Shown piece after piece: positions 52,106-62,208 of a DNA stretch of 64,000 nucleotides. The notes under the pieces were generated by a model. It was not told the origin of the DNA and did not search any database. It worked only from the letters and a program-made list of their open reading frames with translations. Origin of the DNA: Cellulomonas shaoxiangyii (GTDB lineage: Bacteria > Actinomycetota > Actinomycetes > Actinomycetales > Cellulomonadaceae); NCBI RefSeq assembly GCF_004798685.1, contig NZ_CP039291.1, forward strand, positions 248,001 through 312,000. The letters are read 5' to 3'. The first letter of the stretch is position 1. Every line of letters begins with the position of its first letter. The position numbers were made by a program, and so were the translations under genes.

Positions 52106-53527
52106 ATGGCCACCACCAAGGTCCCCCGCACGACCCCTCGCCCCACCGACGAGCACGCCGTTCCCGCCCCGGAGCTCGCGCCGGCACCCGCCCCCGCGGA
52201 CGCTCCGCTCCGCATCACGGTGCTGGGCACCGGGTACCTGGGTGCGACGCACGCGGTGGCGATGGCGGAGCTGGGTTTCGACGTGACGGGGGTGGATACC
52301 GATCAGTCGAAGGTGGACGCCCTGGCGGCGGGGAAGGTGCCGTTCTTCGAGCCGGGGTTGGACGTGCTGCTGGAGAAGAACCTGGCCACGGGGCGGCTGC
52401 GGTTCACGACGGACGTGGCCTCGGCGGTCAGTCAGGGTGATGTGCACTTCGTGTGTGTGGGGACCCCGCAGCAGCGGACCTCGCACGCGGCGGACCTGCG
52501 GTTCGTGGAGGCCGCGACGAGCGCGATCGCGCGGCACCTGACCAAGGACGCGGTGATCGTGGGCAAGTCGACGGTGCCGGTGGGGACCGCGGCGCGGCTG
52601 CGGGAGCTGGTCGCGAGGGAGGCGCCGGCGGGGGTGGAGGCCGAGCTGGTGTGGAACCCGGAGTTCCTGCGGGAGGGCAAGGCCGTCGCGGACACCCTGC
52701 ACCCGGACCGGATCGTGCTCGGTGGGACGTCCCCGAAGGCGGAGGCCGTCCTCCGGACCGTCTATGCCGGTCCGATCGCCGAGGGCACCCCGGTGGTGGT
52801 GTGTGACCTGCCGACCGCGGAGCTGGTCAAGGTCAGTGCGAACGCGTTCCTGGCGACGAAGATCTCGTTCATCAACGCGATCGCGGGGGTCTGCGAGGCC
52901 GCCGGCGCGGACGTGACGGTCCTGGCCGACGCCCTCGGGCACGACGTGCGCATCGGGCGCCAGTTCCTCGACGCCGGGCTCGGGTTCGGCGGCGGGTGCC
53001 TGCCCAAGGACATCCGCGCGCTGATGCACCGCGCGAACGAGCTCGGCGCCTACCGGGCGTCGGCGCTGCTGCAGCAGGTCGACGAGATCAACATGGGCCA
53101 GCGTGAGCGGGTCATCGACCTGGCCCTGGCCGCGTGCGACGGGTCGGTGCTGAACAAGCGCGTCGGGGTCCTGGGTGCGGCGTTCAAGCCGCTGACCGAC
53201 GACGTGCGTGACTCCCCGGCGCTGAACGTCGCGGCGGCGTTGCACCTGCGCGGGGCGCAGGTCACGGTCTACGACCCCGAGGCCGGTGACACCGCGCGCC
53301 GGCTGTTCCCGACCCTGTCCTACGCGACCTCCGCGGAGGAGGCCGTCGAGGGCGCCGACGTCGTCCTGGTCCTGACCGAGTGGGACGAGTTCCTCACCGC
53401 CGACGCCGCGCGGCTGGCGCCGCTGACGCACCGGGCGAAGGTCATCGACGCCCGCGGCAAGCTCTCCGCGGACGCCTGGCGCGAGGCCGGGTGGCAGTTC
53501 ACCGGACTGGGGCGCGTCGCCGCCTGA
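52106..53527 (+). CDS. ugd: UDP-glucose 6-dehydrogenase (cassette 1)
   Basis: The 473-residue NAD-dependent enzyme oxidises UDP-glucose to UDP-glucuronate. After a Pro/Ala-rich tail of about 33 residues comes the Rossmann motif ITVLGTGYLGATHA (Gly41, 43, 46), then NPEFLREG, the catalytic Cys298 in GFGGGCLPKDI, and the C-terminal GAAFKPLTDDVRDSPAL. The start ATG has GGAG 7 nt upstream and gives exactly the length of the second copy. An earlier ATG at 52037 overlaps the GH26 stop (ATGA) and could be an alternative start adding 23 residues. The sequence from residue 31 to 430 is nearly identical to copy 2. Confidence 0.93.
   Translation: MATTKVPRTTPRPTDEHAVPAPELAPAPAPADAPLRITVLGTGYLGATHAVAMAELGFDVTGVDTDQSKVDALAAGKVPFFEPGLDVLLEKNLATGRLRFTTDVASAVSQGDVHFVCVGTPQQRTSHAADLRFVEAATSAIARHLTKDAVIVGKSTVPVGTAARLRELVAREAPAGVEAELVWNPEFLREGKAVADTLHPDRIVLGGTSPKAEAVLRTVYAGPIAEGTPVVVCDLPTAELVKVSANAFLATKISFINAIAGVCEAAGADVTVLADALGHDVRIGRQFLDAGLGFGGGCLPKDIRALMHRANELGAYRASALLQQVDEINMGQRERVIDLALAACDGSVLNKRVGVLGAAFKPLTDDVRDSPALNVAAALHLRGAQVTVYDPEAGDTARRLFPTLSYATSAEEAVEGADVVLVLTEWDEFLTADAARLAPLTHRAKVIDARGKLSADAWREAGWQFTGLGRVAA
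52196..53395 (+). repeat. 1200-bp near-identical block shared with ugd copy 2 (57794-58993)
   Basis: The two blocks align without an insertion or deletion, and most bases match. The sharp left edge falls where the variable N-terminal tails end. The last roughly 40 codons differ again. Confidence 0.85.
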
Positions 53528-53551
53528 CCACAGCCGCACCCGTACGACCGT

Positions 53552-53594
53552 GAGCGCGCGGTCCGGCCCCTCCCGGGGGTCGGGCCGCGCGCTC
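53552..53594 (+). terminator. strong terminator hairpin after cassette 1
   Basis: A 19-bp stem (53552-53570 with 53576-53594, two G-U pairs) and a 5-nt loop lie 25 nt after the ugd stop. It separates the two cassettes. Confidence 0.75.
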
Positions 53595-53705
53595 CTGCGT
53601 GGGTGGGCGCGGGCCCGACGCGGACGATCGCGCGCTGCACAACTCCGGACCGCCCGGCGCCGCGCTGGACGCCGGGATCGTCCCGGCCGCGGCCCGCCGG
53701 CGGGG

Positions 53706-53721
53706 TGAGACGTGCGTCACG
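53706..53721 (+). promoter_or_regulatory. CRP/GlxR-like site upstream of cassette 2
   Basis: TGAGACGTGCGTCACG fits TGTGA-N6-TCACA with two mismatches and shares 12 of 16 bases with the site upstream of cassette 1. It sits about 320 nt before the GT2 start. The rest of 53528-54037 is without a gene and contains a moderately AT-rich stretch near 53830-53850. Confidence 0.5.
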
Positions 53722-54037
53722 CGGGCCGTCGCGACGGGCGCCCCATCGGGGGAGGCGAACCGCGTCTGCGACCAGCGAATTCACCCCGTTGCCCGGCTTT
53801 GTCCAGGACGCGCGTCCAGAACGAGCGTTCACATCGAATTTTCCCTGGGCGCCTATCGCGGTGCGCGACGGGGCCTGCAAGGTGGGCTCGCACCACTGCA
53901 CCGGTGGCGCCGCATCCAGCGGCGCTACGGCCTCGAGGCCGTCGACCGCACGCACCGGGTCGACCCTCCGGACCACGCTCCTGCTGCGCGCCGATGACGC
54001 CGTCAGCTCATCCGCCACCGGCACCGCCAGGAGACCC

Positions 54038-55597
54038 ATGTTCATCTTCATCCTGCAGCTACGGCACATGCTCGAGGGCCAGAACGAGATCTACCTCTTC
54101 GCGGTCTTCTCGGCCCTCGTCTGGGCGCTCTGGATCCTCAAGGTCGTGCTGTCCCGGCGGTACCGCCCCGTCACGGCGCCGTACGCCGTCGGCACGTCCG
54201 TCGTCGTCCCGGTCGTCGACGAGCCCCTCGAGCTGTTCCGCGACGTGCTCCGCCGCATCGTCGAGCAGCGCCCCGACGAGGTCATCGTCGTCATCAACGG
54301 CGCACCCAACCCCGACCTCGAGTCCGTCTGCGACGAGTTCGCACCCCTGGTCCAGCGCGTGCACACCCCCATCCCCGGCAAGCGCAACGCCGTGAAGATC
54401 GGCACGCAGATGTCGCGCGGGGAGATCACGGTGCTCGTCGACTCCGACACGGTCTGGACCGAGAACACCCTGTCGGAGCTGGTCAAGCCGTTCGCGGACC
54501 CGTCGGTCGGCGGCGTCACGACGCGCCAGCGGATCCTCGAGCCGAACCGCTCCTGGATCACCCGCTGGGCCGACTGGCTCGAGAACACCCGCGCCCTCTA
54601 CTCCATGCCCGCGCAGTCGGTGCTGGGCCAGGTCGGCTGCCTGCCGGGCCGGACCATCGCGTTCCGCCGCCGCATCCTCATGCAGGTCATGGACGCGTTC
54701 ATGCACGAGAAGTTCCTCGGCGTCTTCCTCGAGGTCTCGGACGACCGCACGCTGACGAACCTCACGCTCAAGGCCGGCTACCGGACCGTGTACCAGTACA
54801 CGAGCCTCGTCTACACGGACGCCCCGCTGAAGATCAAGAAGCTCGCCAAGCAGCAGCTGCGCTGGGCCCGCGGGAGCCAGTACAACACCCTGCGGATGCT
54901 GCCCTGGATGGTCGGGCACGCACCCGTGCTGGCCGTCTTCTTCGTCACCGACATCCTGCTGCCGTTCCTGCTGTTCGGGACGATCGCGGGCTGGGTCTAC
55001 CGCGCCGCGTCCGGCACGGGCACGAACCTCTACGAGGCGATCCTGCAGAGCACGACCGAGCTGCAGGGCTGGGCGTGGGTGGTCGGCCTCATGATCGTGT
55101 CGTCGGTGCTGTCGATGGCGATCCGCCAGATCCGGCACCTGCAGGAGAAGCCCTCGGACTTCTTCCGCCTGCCCGTGTTCATCATCGTCTCGACGCTGTT
55201 CCTCATGCCGATCCGGCTGCTCGGCTTCTTCCGCATGGCGCACGTCGCCGGCTGGGGCACCCGGGCCGGCGCGTACACCGCCGGTCAGGACGGCGGCACC
55301 GACGCCGACCTGATGGCGGAGCTCGAGAGCGTCCGCGAGGCGGACGCCCCGGTCGACCTCGTCGACCGGACCCCGCCCGGCGGCACGCCCGTCGTCGCGG
55401 GCGCCGTCACCGGCCCCGCCGGTGCACCCGGTGCGAGCCCCGGCACGGCGCGGCTCGCGCTGCGCACCCGGGCCCGCGACCGCGCCCAGGTCCGCGGGGC
55501 GGTCCCCGCCCCACGCCCACGTCGCAACCCGCTCGCCCTCGTCCCCTACGCGATCGGACTCGCGATGTTCGCCCTCATGGCGGTGTTCTATGTCTGA
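54038..55597 (+). CDS. processive GT2 polysaccharide synthase (cassette 2)
   Basis: The 519-residue copy starts at an ATG with AGGAG 5 nt upstream (MFIFILQLRHMLEG). It has the same catalytic motifs as copy 1: LVDSDTVW (DxD), GCLPGRTIAFRR, EVSDDRTLTN and QQLRWARGSQYN. The transmembrane plan is also the same, including the conserved final hydrophobic segment NPLALVPYAIGLAMFALM. Compared with copy 1, one codon is lost near the start and the hydrophilic linker before the last helix is longer. The 245-bp block at 54161-54405 is identical to copy 1. The stop overlaps the GH26 start by 8 nt, exactly as in cassette 1. Confidence 0.9.
   Translation: MFIFILQLRHMLEGQNEIYLFAVFSALVWALWILKVVLSRRYRPVTAPYAVGTSVVVPVVDEPLELFRDVLRRIVEQRPDEVIVVINGAPNPDLESVCDEFAPLVQRVHTPIPGKRNAVKIGTQMSRGEITVLVDSDTVWTENTLSELVKPFADPSVGGVTTRQRILEPNRSWITRWADWLENTRALYSMPAQSVLGQVGCLPGRTIAFRRRILMQVMDAFMHEKFLGVFLEVSDDRTLTNLTLKAGYRTVYQYTSLVYTDAPLKIKKLAKQQLRWARGSQYNTLRMLPWMVGHAPVLAVFFVTDILLPFLLFGTIAGWVYRAASGTGTNLYEAILQSTTELQGWAWVVGLMIVSSVLSMAIRQIRHLQEKPSDFFRLPVFIIVSTLFLMPIRLLGFFRMAHVAGWGTRAGAYTAGQDGGTDADLMAELESVREADAPVDLVDRTPPGGTPVVAGAVTGPAGAPGASPGTARLALRTRARDRAQVRGAVPAPRPRRNPLALVPYAIGLAMFALMAVFYV
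54161..54405 (+). repeat. 245-bp identical block shared with the first GT2 gene
   Basis: This is the partner of 48755-48999. By eye it shows no differences, while flanking codons differ. Confidence 0.85.
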
Positions 55598-57545
55598 GCC
55601 CACGAGCACGCCCACCCGGCACTGGTGGACCCTCACGGGGCGGCTGGGCCTGGCCGCCCGGCTCGGTGCCCTCGTCCTCGCCCTCGCCCTGGGCGCCGTC
55701 AGCGGCATCGTGTGGCTCTCGCCCTCGGGCGCGGTCACGTCCGCCGAGAAGACCGAGCTCGAGAAGCAGCTCGAGCTGGAGAACGCCGACCTCAAGGCCG
55801 TCCTCGCGGACCGCGAGGACGAGCTGTCCGCCCTGGAACGCTCGCAGGCCAAGGCGAAGACCGAGCGGCAGGCGGCCGTCGAGCGGGGCCGCGAGAAGGG
55901 GGCCGCTGAGAAGGCGGCGGCCAAGGCCGCCGAGGAGCGCAGCGCGCAGAAGGCTGCCGCCGAGAAGACCGCGGCGGCCCAGCGCGGCAAGCAGAAGGCC
56001 GCCCGCGACAAGGCCGCGGCGGCCCAGCGCGGCAAGCAGAAGGCCTCGGGCGAGAAGGCGACTGCCGGCGCGCGGGCCAAGCAGCGGGCCGCCGCCGAGC
56101 GGGCCGAGGCCGAGCGCCGCACCGCGCAGAAGGTGTCGCTGGAGAAGCAGGCGGCCGACGCGCGAGGTGCGCTCGACGCCGCCCGGCAGGCCGCCGCGCA
56201 CGCCGCTGCGCTGGCCGCGGCCGAGAAGGCGCGCGGCGACGACCTGAGCGACCAGCTCAACAACCCGGCACCCAAGCCGCCGCCCGCGCCGGCGCCCAAG
56301 CCGGTGACGCCGTCCCTCGCCGAGCTCATCGCACCGAAGGACCGGTACTTCGGGATGTACACGACCCAGTCGCCGTTCAACTGGGCCGAGTTCGACGACA
56401 TCACGCGCAAGGTCCAGGCCACGCCCGACATGTCGGGGTACTTCCAGGGCTGGGACGGCGACTTCCGCCCGGACGCCGTCACGCGCTCGTGGCAGAAGGG
56501 CATGCTCCCGCTGCTCACGTGGGAGTCGCGGCCCATGAACGCCGCGAACGACCAGGCGATCGACCCGAACTACTCCCTGCCGGTCATCATCGGCGGGAAG
56601 TACGACGACTACCTGCGCAAGTACGCCCGCGACGTGGCCGCCCACGGCATGCCGCTCGCGATCCGCCTCAACCACGAGATGAACGGCTCCTGGTACCCGT
56701 GGGGCGAGCGCGAGTGGGGCGGCGGCCCGCTCAACGGCAACCGCAAGGGCGACTTCGTGAAGATGTGGCGCCACGTGCACGACATCTTCGAGGAGGAGGG
56801 CGCCAACGAGTACGTGCTGTGGGTCTGGGCGCCGAACATCGTCAACGCCCTGCCCGACTACGGCAAGAACTCCTCCTGGTACATGAAGTCGCTCTACCCG
56901 GGCGACGAGTACGTGGACTGGGTCGGCCTGTCCGGCTACTTCCGCCCGCCGTACCGCGCCGACCAGACGCCGACGTTCTCCTACACCTACGACCGCTCGC
57001 TCGGGCAGCTGCGGGAGATCACGGACAAGCCGATCCTGCTCGCGGAGATCGGGGCGTCGGAGGTCGGCAACCAGAAGCCGCAGTGGGTCGCGGACCTGTT
57101 CCGGGGCCTGGCCAGACCCGAGAACCAGGACATCATCGGCATCGCGTGGTTCCACCACACGGTGACGACGATCAGCGGGGGGCAGCGCGTCACGAACGAC
57201 TGGCGCATCAACTCCCGCGCCGACTCCCTCCGGGCGTTCGTCGACGGGATCCACGACCCGGCCGCCGGCTTCGGGTACGAACCGCTCGCGTCGCCGCTCG
57301 CGGCGGCGACGACGGAGGCCGCACCCGCGGCCCCCGCCGAGCCGGCCCCCGCGGCACCGGCGGCGCCGGTCCAGGGCCCGCCGGCACCGGCCGCGCCGTC
57401 GCCGACGACCACGTCCCCGCCCGCACCGGCGGCGCCCGTCCCGGCGGCCCCGGAACCGGCGCCCGCACCGGCCCCGGAGCCCACCCCGGAGCCGACGGTC
57501 GCGGCCCTGGCGCCCGCCGGCGCCACGCCGTCACCCACGCCCTGA
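55590..57545 (+). CDS. membrane-anchored GH26 glycoside hydrolase with pentadecad stalk (cassette 2)
   Basis: The 651-residue paralog has the same plan as copy 1: tail and helix (HWWTLTGRLGLAARLGALVL... with helix to about residue 43), then a Lys/Glu-rich stalk of 15-residue units from about residue 79 to 186 (one unit of 18). A Pro-rich hinge precedes the GH26 domain (about 250-560). Catalytic residues are Glu363 in NHEMNGSWYPW and Glu486 in LLAEIGASE. The Pro/Ala tail shares APVQGPP with copy 1. The N-terminal 40 residues are far better conserved between the copies than the stalk or tail, suggesting the helix contacts a conserved partner, probably the synthase. Confidence 0.88.
   Translation: MSEPTSTPTRHWWTLTGRLGLAARLGALVLALALGAVSGIVWLSPSGAVTSAEKTELEKQLELENADLKAVLADREDELSALERSQAKAKTERQAAVERGREKGAAEKAAAKAAEERSAQKAAAEKTAAAQRGKQKAARDKAAAAQRGKQKASGEKATAGARAKQRAAAERAEAERRTAQKVSLEKQAADARGALDAARQAAAHAAALAAAEKARGDDLSDQLNNPAPKPPPAPAPKPVTPSLAELIAPKDRYFGMYTTQSPFNWAEFDDITRKVQATPDMSGYFQGWDGDFRPDAVTRSWQKGMLPLLTWESRPMNAANDQAIDPNYSLPVIIGGKYDDYLRKYARDVAAHGMPLAIRLNHEMNGSWYPWGEREWGGGPLNGNRKGDFVKMWRHVHDIFEEEGANEYVLWVWAPNIVNALPDYGKNSSWYMKSLYPGDEYVDWVGLSGYFRPPYRADQTPTFSYTYDRSLGQLREITDKPILLAEIGASEVGNQKPQWVADLFRGLARPENQDIIGIAWFHHTVTTISGGQRVTNDWRINSRADSLRAFVDGIHDPAAGFGYEPLASPLAAATTEAAPAAPAEPAPAAPAAPVQGPPAPAAPSPTTTSPPAPAAPVPAAPEPAPAPAPEPTPEPTVAALAPAGATPSPTP
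55824..56147 (+). repeat. 45-bp coding repeats (15-residue units) in GH26 copy 2
   Basis: Seven units fill residues 79-186. Six are 15 residues and one is 18. Consensus is like copy 1, with a stretch of two adjacent near-identical units (AAAQRGKQKA). Confidence 0.78.
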
Positions 57546-57703
57546 CGGCCCCCCCGGCCGGCCGGCCGCGCCCACCGCGCGCCCGGTCGGCCGGGGCACC
57601 GGGCGCCCGCGCGCCCGTCGGACGCCCCGCGCGTCCCTCCGCTCTCGCCCGCCGGTCGTGCGTCTCCGCACGCCGGCGCCCCACCCCTACCCAGGGAGAC
57701 GCC

Positions 57704-59125
57704 ATGAAGAGCCTGCGCACCGCCGTCCGCCCGGACGCCCTCCCCACCCCCGACCTCGCCCCGACCTCGGCCCCGGATCTCGCCCCGCCCCCCGCGGACG
57801 CTCCGCTCCGCATCACGGTGCTGGGCACCGGTTACCTGGGTGCGACGCACGCGGTGGCGATGGCGGAGCTGGGTTTCGACGTGACGGGGGTGGATACCGA
57901 TCAGTCGAAGGTGGACGCGTTGGCGGCGGGGAAGGTCCCGTTCTTCGAGCCGGGGTTGGACGTGCTGCTGGAGAAGAACCTGGCCACGGGGCGGCTGCGG
58001 TTCACGACGGACGTGGCGTCGGCGGTGTCGCAGGGTGATGTGCACTTCGTGTGTGTGGGCACTCCGCAGCAGCGGACCTCGCACGCGGCGGACCTGCGGT
58101 TCGTGGAGGCCGCGACGAGCGCGATCGCGCGGCACCTGACCAAGGACGCGGTGATCGTGGGCAAGTCGACGGTGCCGGTGGGGACCGCGGCGCGCCTGCG
58201 GGAGCTGGTGGCCCGTGAGGCGCCGGCGGGGGTGGAGGCGGAGCTGGTGTGGAACCCGGAGTTCCTGCGGGAGGGCAAGGCGGTGGCGGACACCCTGCAC
58301 CCGGACCGGATCGTGCTGGGCGGGGTCTCGGCCAGGGCGGAGGCGACGCTGCGCAGGGTCTATGCCGGTCCGATCGGCGAGGGCACGCCGGTGGTGGTGT
58401 GTGACCTGCCGACCGCGGAGCTGGTGAAGGTGTCGGCGAACGCGTTCCTGGCGACGAAGATCTCGTTCATCAACGCGATCGCGGGGGTCTGCGAGGCCGC
58501 CGGCGCGGACGTCACGGTCCTGGCCGACGCCCTCGGGCACGACGTGCGCATCGGGCGCCAGTTCCTGGACGCCGGGCTCGGGTTCGGCGGCGGGTGCCTG
58601 CCCAAGGACATCCGCGCGCTGATGCACCGCGCGAACGAGCTCGGCGCCTACCGGGCGTCGGCGTTGTTGCAGCAGGTCGACGAGATCAACATGGGCCAGC
58701 GTGAGCGGGTCATCGACCTGGCCCTGGCCGCGTGCGACGGGTCGGTCCTGAACAAGCGCGTCGGGGTCCTGGGGGCGGCGTTCAAGCCGTTGACCGACGA
58801 CGTGCGTGACTCCCCGGCGCTGAACGTGGCCGCGGCGTTGCACCTGCGCGGGGCGCAGGTCACGGTCTACGACCCCGAGGCCGGTGACACCGCGCGCCGG
58901 CTGTTCCCGACCCTGTCCTACGCGACCTCCGCCGAGGAGGCCGTCGAGGGCGCCGACGTCGTCCTGGTCCTGACCGAGTGGGACGAGTTCCTCCAGGTCG
59001 ACCCGGCGGCCCTCGCGCCGCTGACCGCCAGCCCTCGCCTCATCGACGCCCGCGGCAAGCTCGCGGCCGACGCGTGGCGCGCCGCGGGCTGGCAGTTCAC
59101 GGGTCTGGGACGCGTCGCCGCCTGA
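57704..59125 (+). CDS. ugd: UDP-glucose 6-dehydrogenase (cassette 2)
   Basis: The 473-residue enzyme has the same catalytic features as copy 1 (VLGTGYLGATHA, NPEFLREG, GFGGGCLPKDI, AAFKPLTDDVRDSP). The ATG has GGGAG 5 nt upstream and follows a 158-nt gap after GH26 (unlike cassette 1, where the genes nearly touch). The first 30 residues differ from copy 1, and the catalytic body is nearly identical with no gaps. Substitutions cluster around residues 208-226 and the last 40 residues. A terminator at 59156-59191 follows, shared with the convergent pgm gene. The product supplies UDP-glucuronate for the synthases (inference from context). Confidence 0.93.
   Translation: MKSLRTAVRPDALPTPDLAPTSAPDLAPPPADAPLRITVLGTGYLGATHAVAMAELGFDVTGVDTDQSKVDALAAGKVPFFEPGLDVLLEKNLATGRLRFTTDVASAVSQGDVHFVCVGTPQQRTSHAADLRFVEAATSAIARHLTKDAVIVGKSTVPVGTAARLRELVAREAPAGVEAELVWNPEFLREGKAVADTLHPDRIVLGGVSARAEATLRRVYAGPIGEGTPVVVCDLPTAELVKVSANAFLATKISFINAIAGVCEAAGADVTVLADALGHDVRIGRQFLDAGLGFGGGCLPKDIRALMHRANELGAYRASALLQQVDEINMGQRERVIDLALAACDGSVLNKRVGVLGAAFKPLTDDVRDSPALNVAAALHLRGAQVTVYDPEAGDTARRLFPTLSYATSAEEAVEGADVVLVLTEWDEFLQVDPAALAPLTASPRLIDARGKLAADAWRAAGWQFTGLGRVAA
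57794..58993 (+). repeat. 1200-bp near-identical block shared with ugd copy 1
   Basis: This is the partner of 52196-53395 at a constant offset of 5598 bp, with no indels seen. Confidence 0.85.
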
Positions 59126-59155
59126 CCCACCGACGCGGGCGCACGCGTGACGCGC

Positions 59156-59191
59156 CGAGGGCCCGACCGCGTGCCGGCGGTCGGGCCCTCG
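59156..59191. terminator. bidirectional terminator after cassette 2 and pgm
   Basis: A perfect 15-bp stem (59156-59170 with 59177-59191) has a 6-nt loop and lies between two convergent genes. Confidence 0.8.
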
Positions 59192-59216
59192 CGCGTCCGC
59201 GGCCGGAGCCGGTGCC

Positions 59217-60902
<1,686 letters not shown>

Positions 60903-61047
60903 GCGCCGATCCTCCCGCACGGGAGGGGCGCGCCGCACCCGGTCGGGCGTGCGTCCAACGCCGACACGTCGGGCCGGGCGTGATGTCCGCCGGCGGCGCA
61001 CGCGCCGTGCGGCGGTCTGCGCGCCCCGGACGGAACGGCGTGCGAGC

Positions 61048-62028
61048 TCAGCGTGACCCGGCCGACGGGCCGCGCCGCAGGCCCCGCTGCGGGACGCGCA
61101 CGCGCAGCGCGCCCGCGTCGACGTGCACGAGGAGCGGCTCGTCCGGCCCCACGGTGCCCGTGAGCTCGCCGTCGACGTCGAGGCGCAGGACGCGGTCCGT
61201 GACGACCCGGATCTCGGTGCCCGTGACGTGGCCCTTGTGCCCGAGCGGCCGCCACGGCGTCGTCGCCTGGTGCGCCGCCGCGGCGAGCACCGACGCCGGG
61301 TGCGCGCCGCCGAGCGCGTACGCGACGAGCAGGCGGTCGTCGATGCCGGCGTCGGCCGCGATGGCCGTGCCCGCGTGCACGCGGCCGTTGGCGACGTTGA
61401 GCTGGTGCGTGCGCACGTGCAGCACGCGACCGTCCACCGTCACCTCGGCCTCGAACGGCCGGTGCGTCGCGAGCGCCCGCGCCGCGGTGAGCGCGTACGC
61501 CGCCCGCCCGAGGTGCCGCTTGAGCGCGTGCGGCGTGCGCCCGGCCACCTCGGACGACAGGCCGACGCTCACCAGGTTCGCGAACCAGTCCCCGTTCGCG
61601 CGGCCGAGGTCGACGCCGACGGTGCGTCCGTGCGCGACGACGTCGAGCGCGGCGCCCAGGCGCAGCGGCAGGCCCAGGCTGCGGCCCGTGTTGTTCGTCG
61701 TCCCCAGCGGCAGGTAGCCCAGCACGGTGCGGCGCCCCGCGAGGTGGTCGACGACCGTCGCGAGCGTCCCGTCGCCGCCGCCCAGGACCAGCATCTCCGG
61801 GTCGGTCGCCAGCACGCGCGGGAGCAGGTCCGGGAGCTGGGCGGCCGGGTCCCGGACGACGTGGACGTCGAGCACCCGCACGCCGCGCTCGGTCAGCGCC
61901 GGCGCGATGCGGTCGTGCAGCGCGGCGCCGCGCCGGGACCGCGCGTTCACCACGACGACGGCCTCGGGCGCGCGCGAGGTCTCCGGCACGGCGGGCGCGG
62001 GCACGCGGCGGCGGTCGACGGGTGGCAC
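61048..62028 (-). CDS. diacylglycerol kinase family lipid kinase (YegS/DagK-like)
   Basis: The 326-residue soluble kinase phosphorylates a lipid hydroxyl such as diacylglycerol. The ATP-binding motif [16 protein letters not shown] is present, with VNARSRRG near the N-terminus as the first nucleotide loop. [17 protein letters not shown] follows, the family's GTxND-like motif here reading GTTNNTGR. A second beta-rich domain covers the rest. The GTG start has GGGAGG 4 nt upstream. A 19-bp repeat lies immediately upstream at 62036-62073. No adjacent lipid genes. Confidence 0.87.
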   Translation of the reverse strand: MPPVDRRRVPAPAVPETSRAPEAVVVVNARSRRGAALHDRIAPALTERGVRVLDVHVVRDPAAQLPDLLPRVLATDPEMLVLGGGDGTLATVVDHLAGRRTVLGYLPLGTTNNTGRSLGLPLRLGAALDVVAHGRTVGVDLGRANGDWFANLVSVGLSSEVAGRTPHALKRHLGRAAYALTAARALATHRPFEAEVTVDGRVLHVRTHQLNVANGRVHAGTAIAADAGIDDRLLVAYALGGAHPASVLAAAAHQATTPWRPLGHKGHVTGTEIRVVTDRVLRLDVDGELTGTVGPDEPLLVHVDAGALRVRVPQRGLRRGPSAGSR

Positions 62029-62035
62029 CGGACCT

Positions 62036-62073
62036 CCCTGGACGAGGTGGACGTGCCTGGACGAGGTGGACGT
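62036..62073. repeat. 19-bp tandem duplication upstream of the lipid kinase gene
   Basis: Two adjacent 19-bp copies (CCTGGACGAGGTGGACGTG) at 62036-62054 and 62055-62073 lie just before the GGGAGG/GTG start on the minus strand. Confidence 0.7.
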
Positions 62074-62196
62074 GCGTCAAGGATGCCCGAAAGGCCCCGC
62101 CCCGCGCCGCGCGGACCCGTGCCGCGAGACCGTCGTCGAGGGGGCGTGAGGTGCCCGCCGACGCGGTCTCACGGGTCGCCGTCGGACGCCGCCCGG

Positions 62197-62202
62197 TAGC
62201 CT
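62197..62202 (+). promoter_or_regulatory. candidate -10 for leaderless DUF5926-type gene
   Basis: TAGCCT lies 6 nt before the GTG at 62209. Confidence 0.45.
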
Positions 62203-62208
62203 CGGCCC

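Noticed and set aside
48629..59125. Calling the cassettes a cellulose synthase (bcs/csl) operon
   Set aside because: There is no BcsB/PilZ domain and no GlxA-like oxidase, and the glycosidase is GH26 rather than GH6, GH8 or GH9. The GT2 motifs are shared by several polymer synthases.
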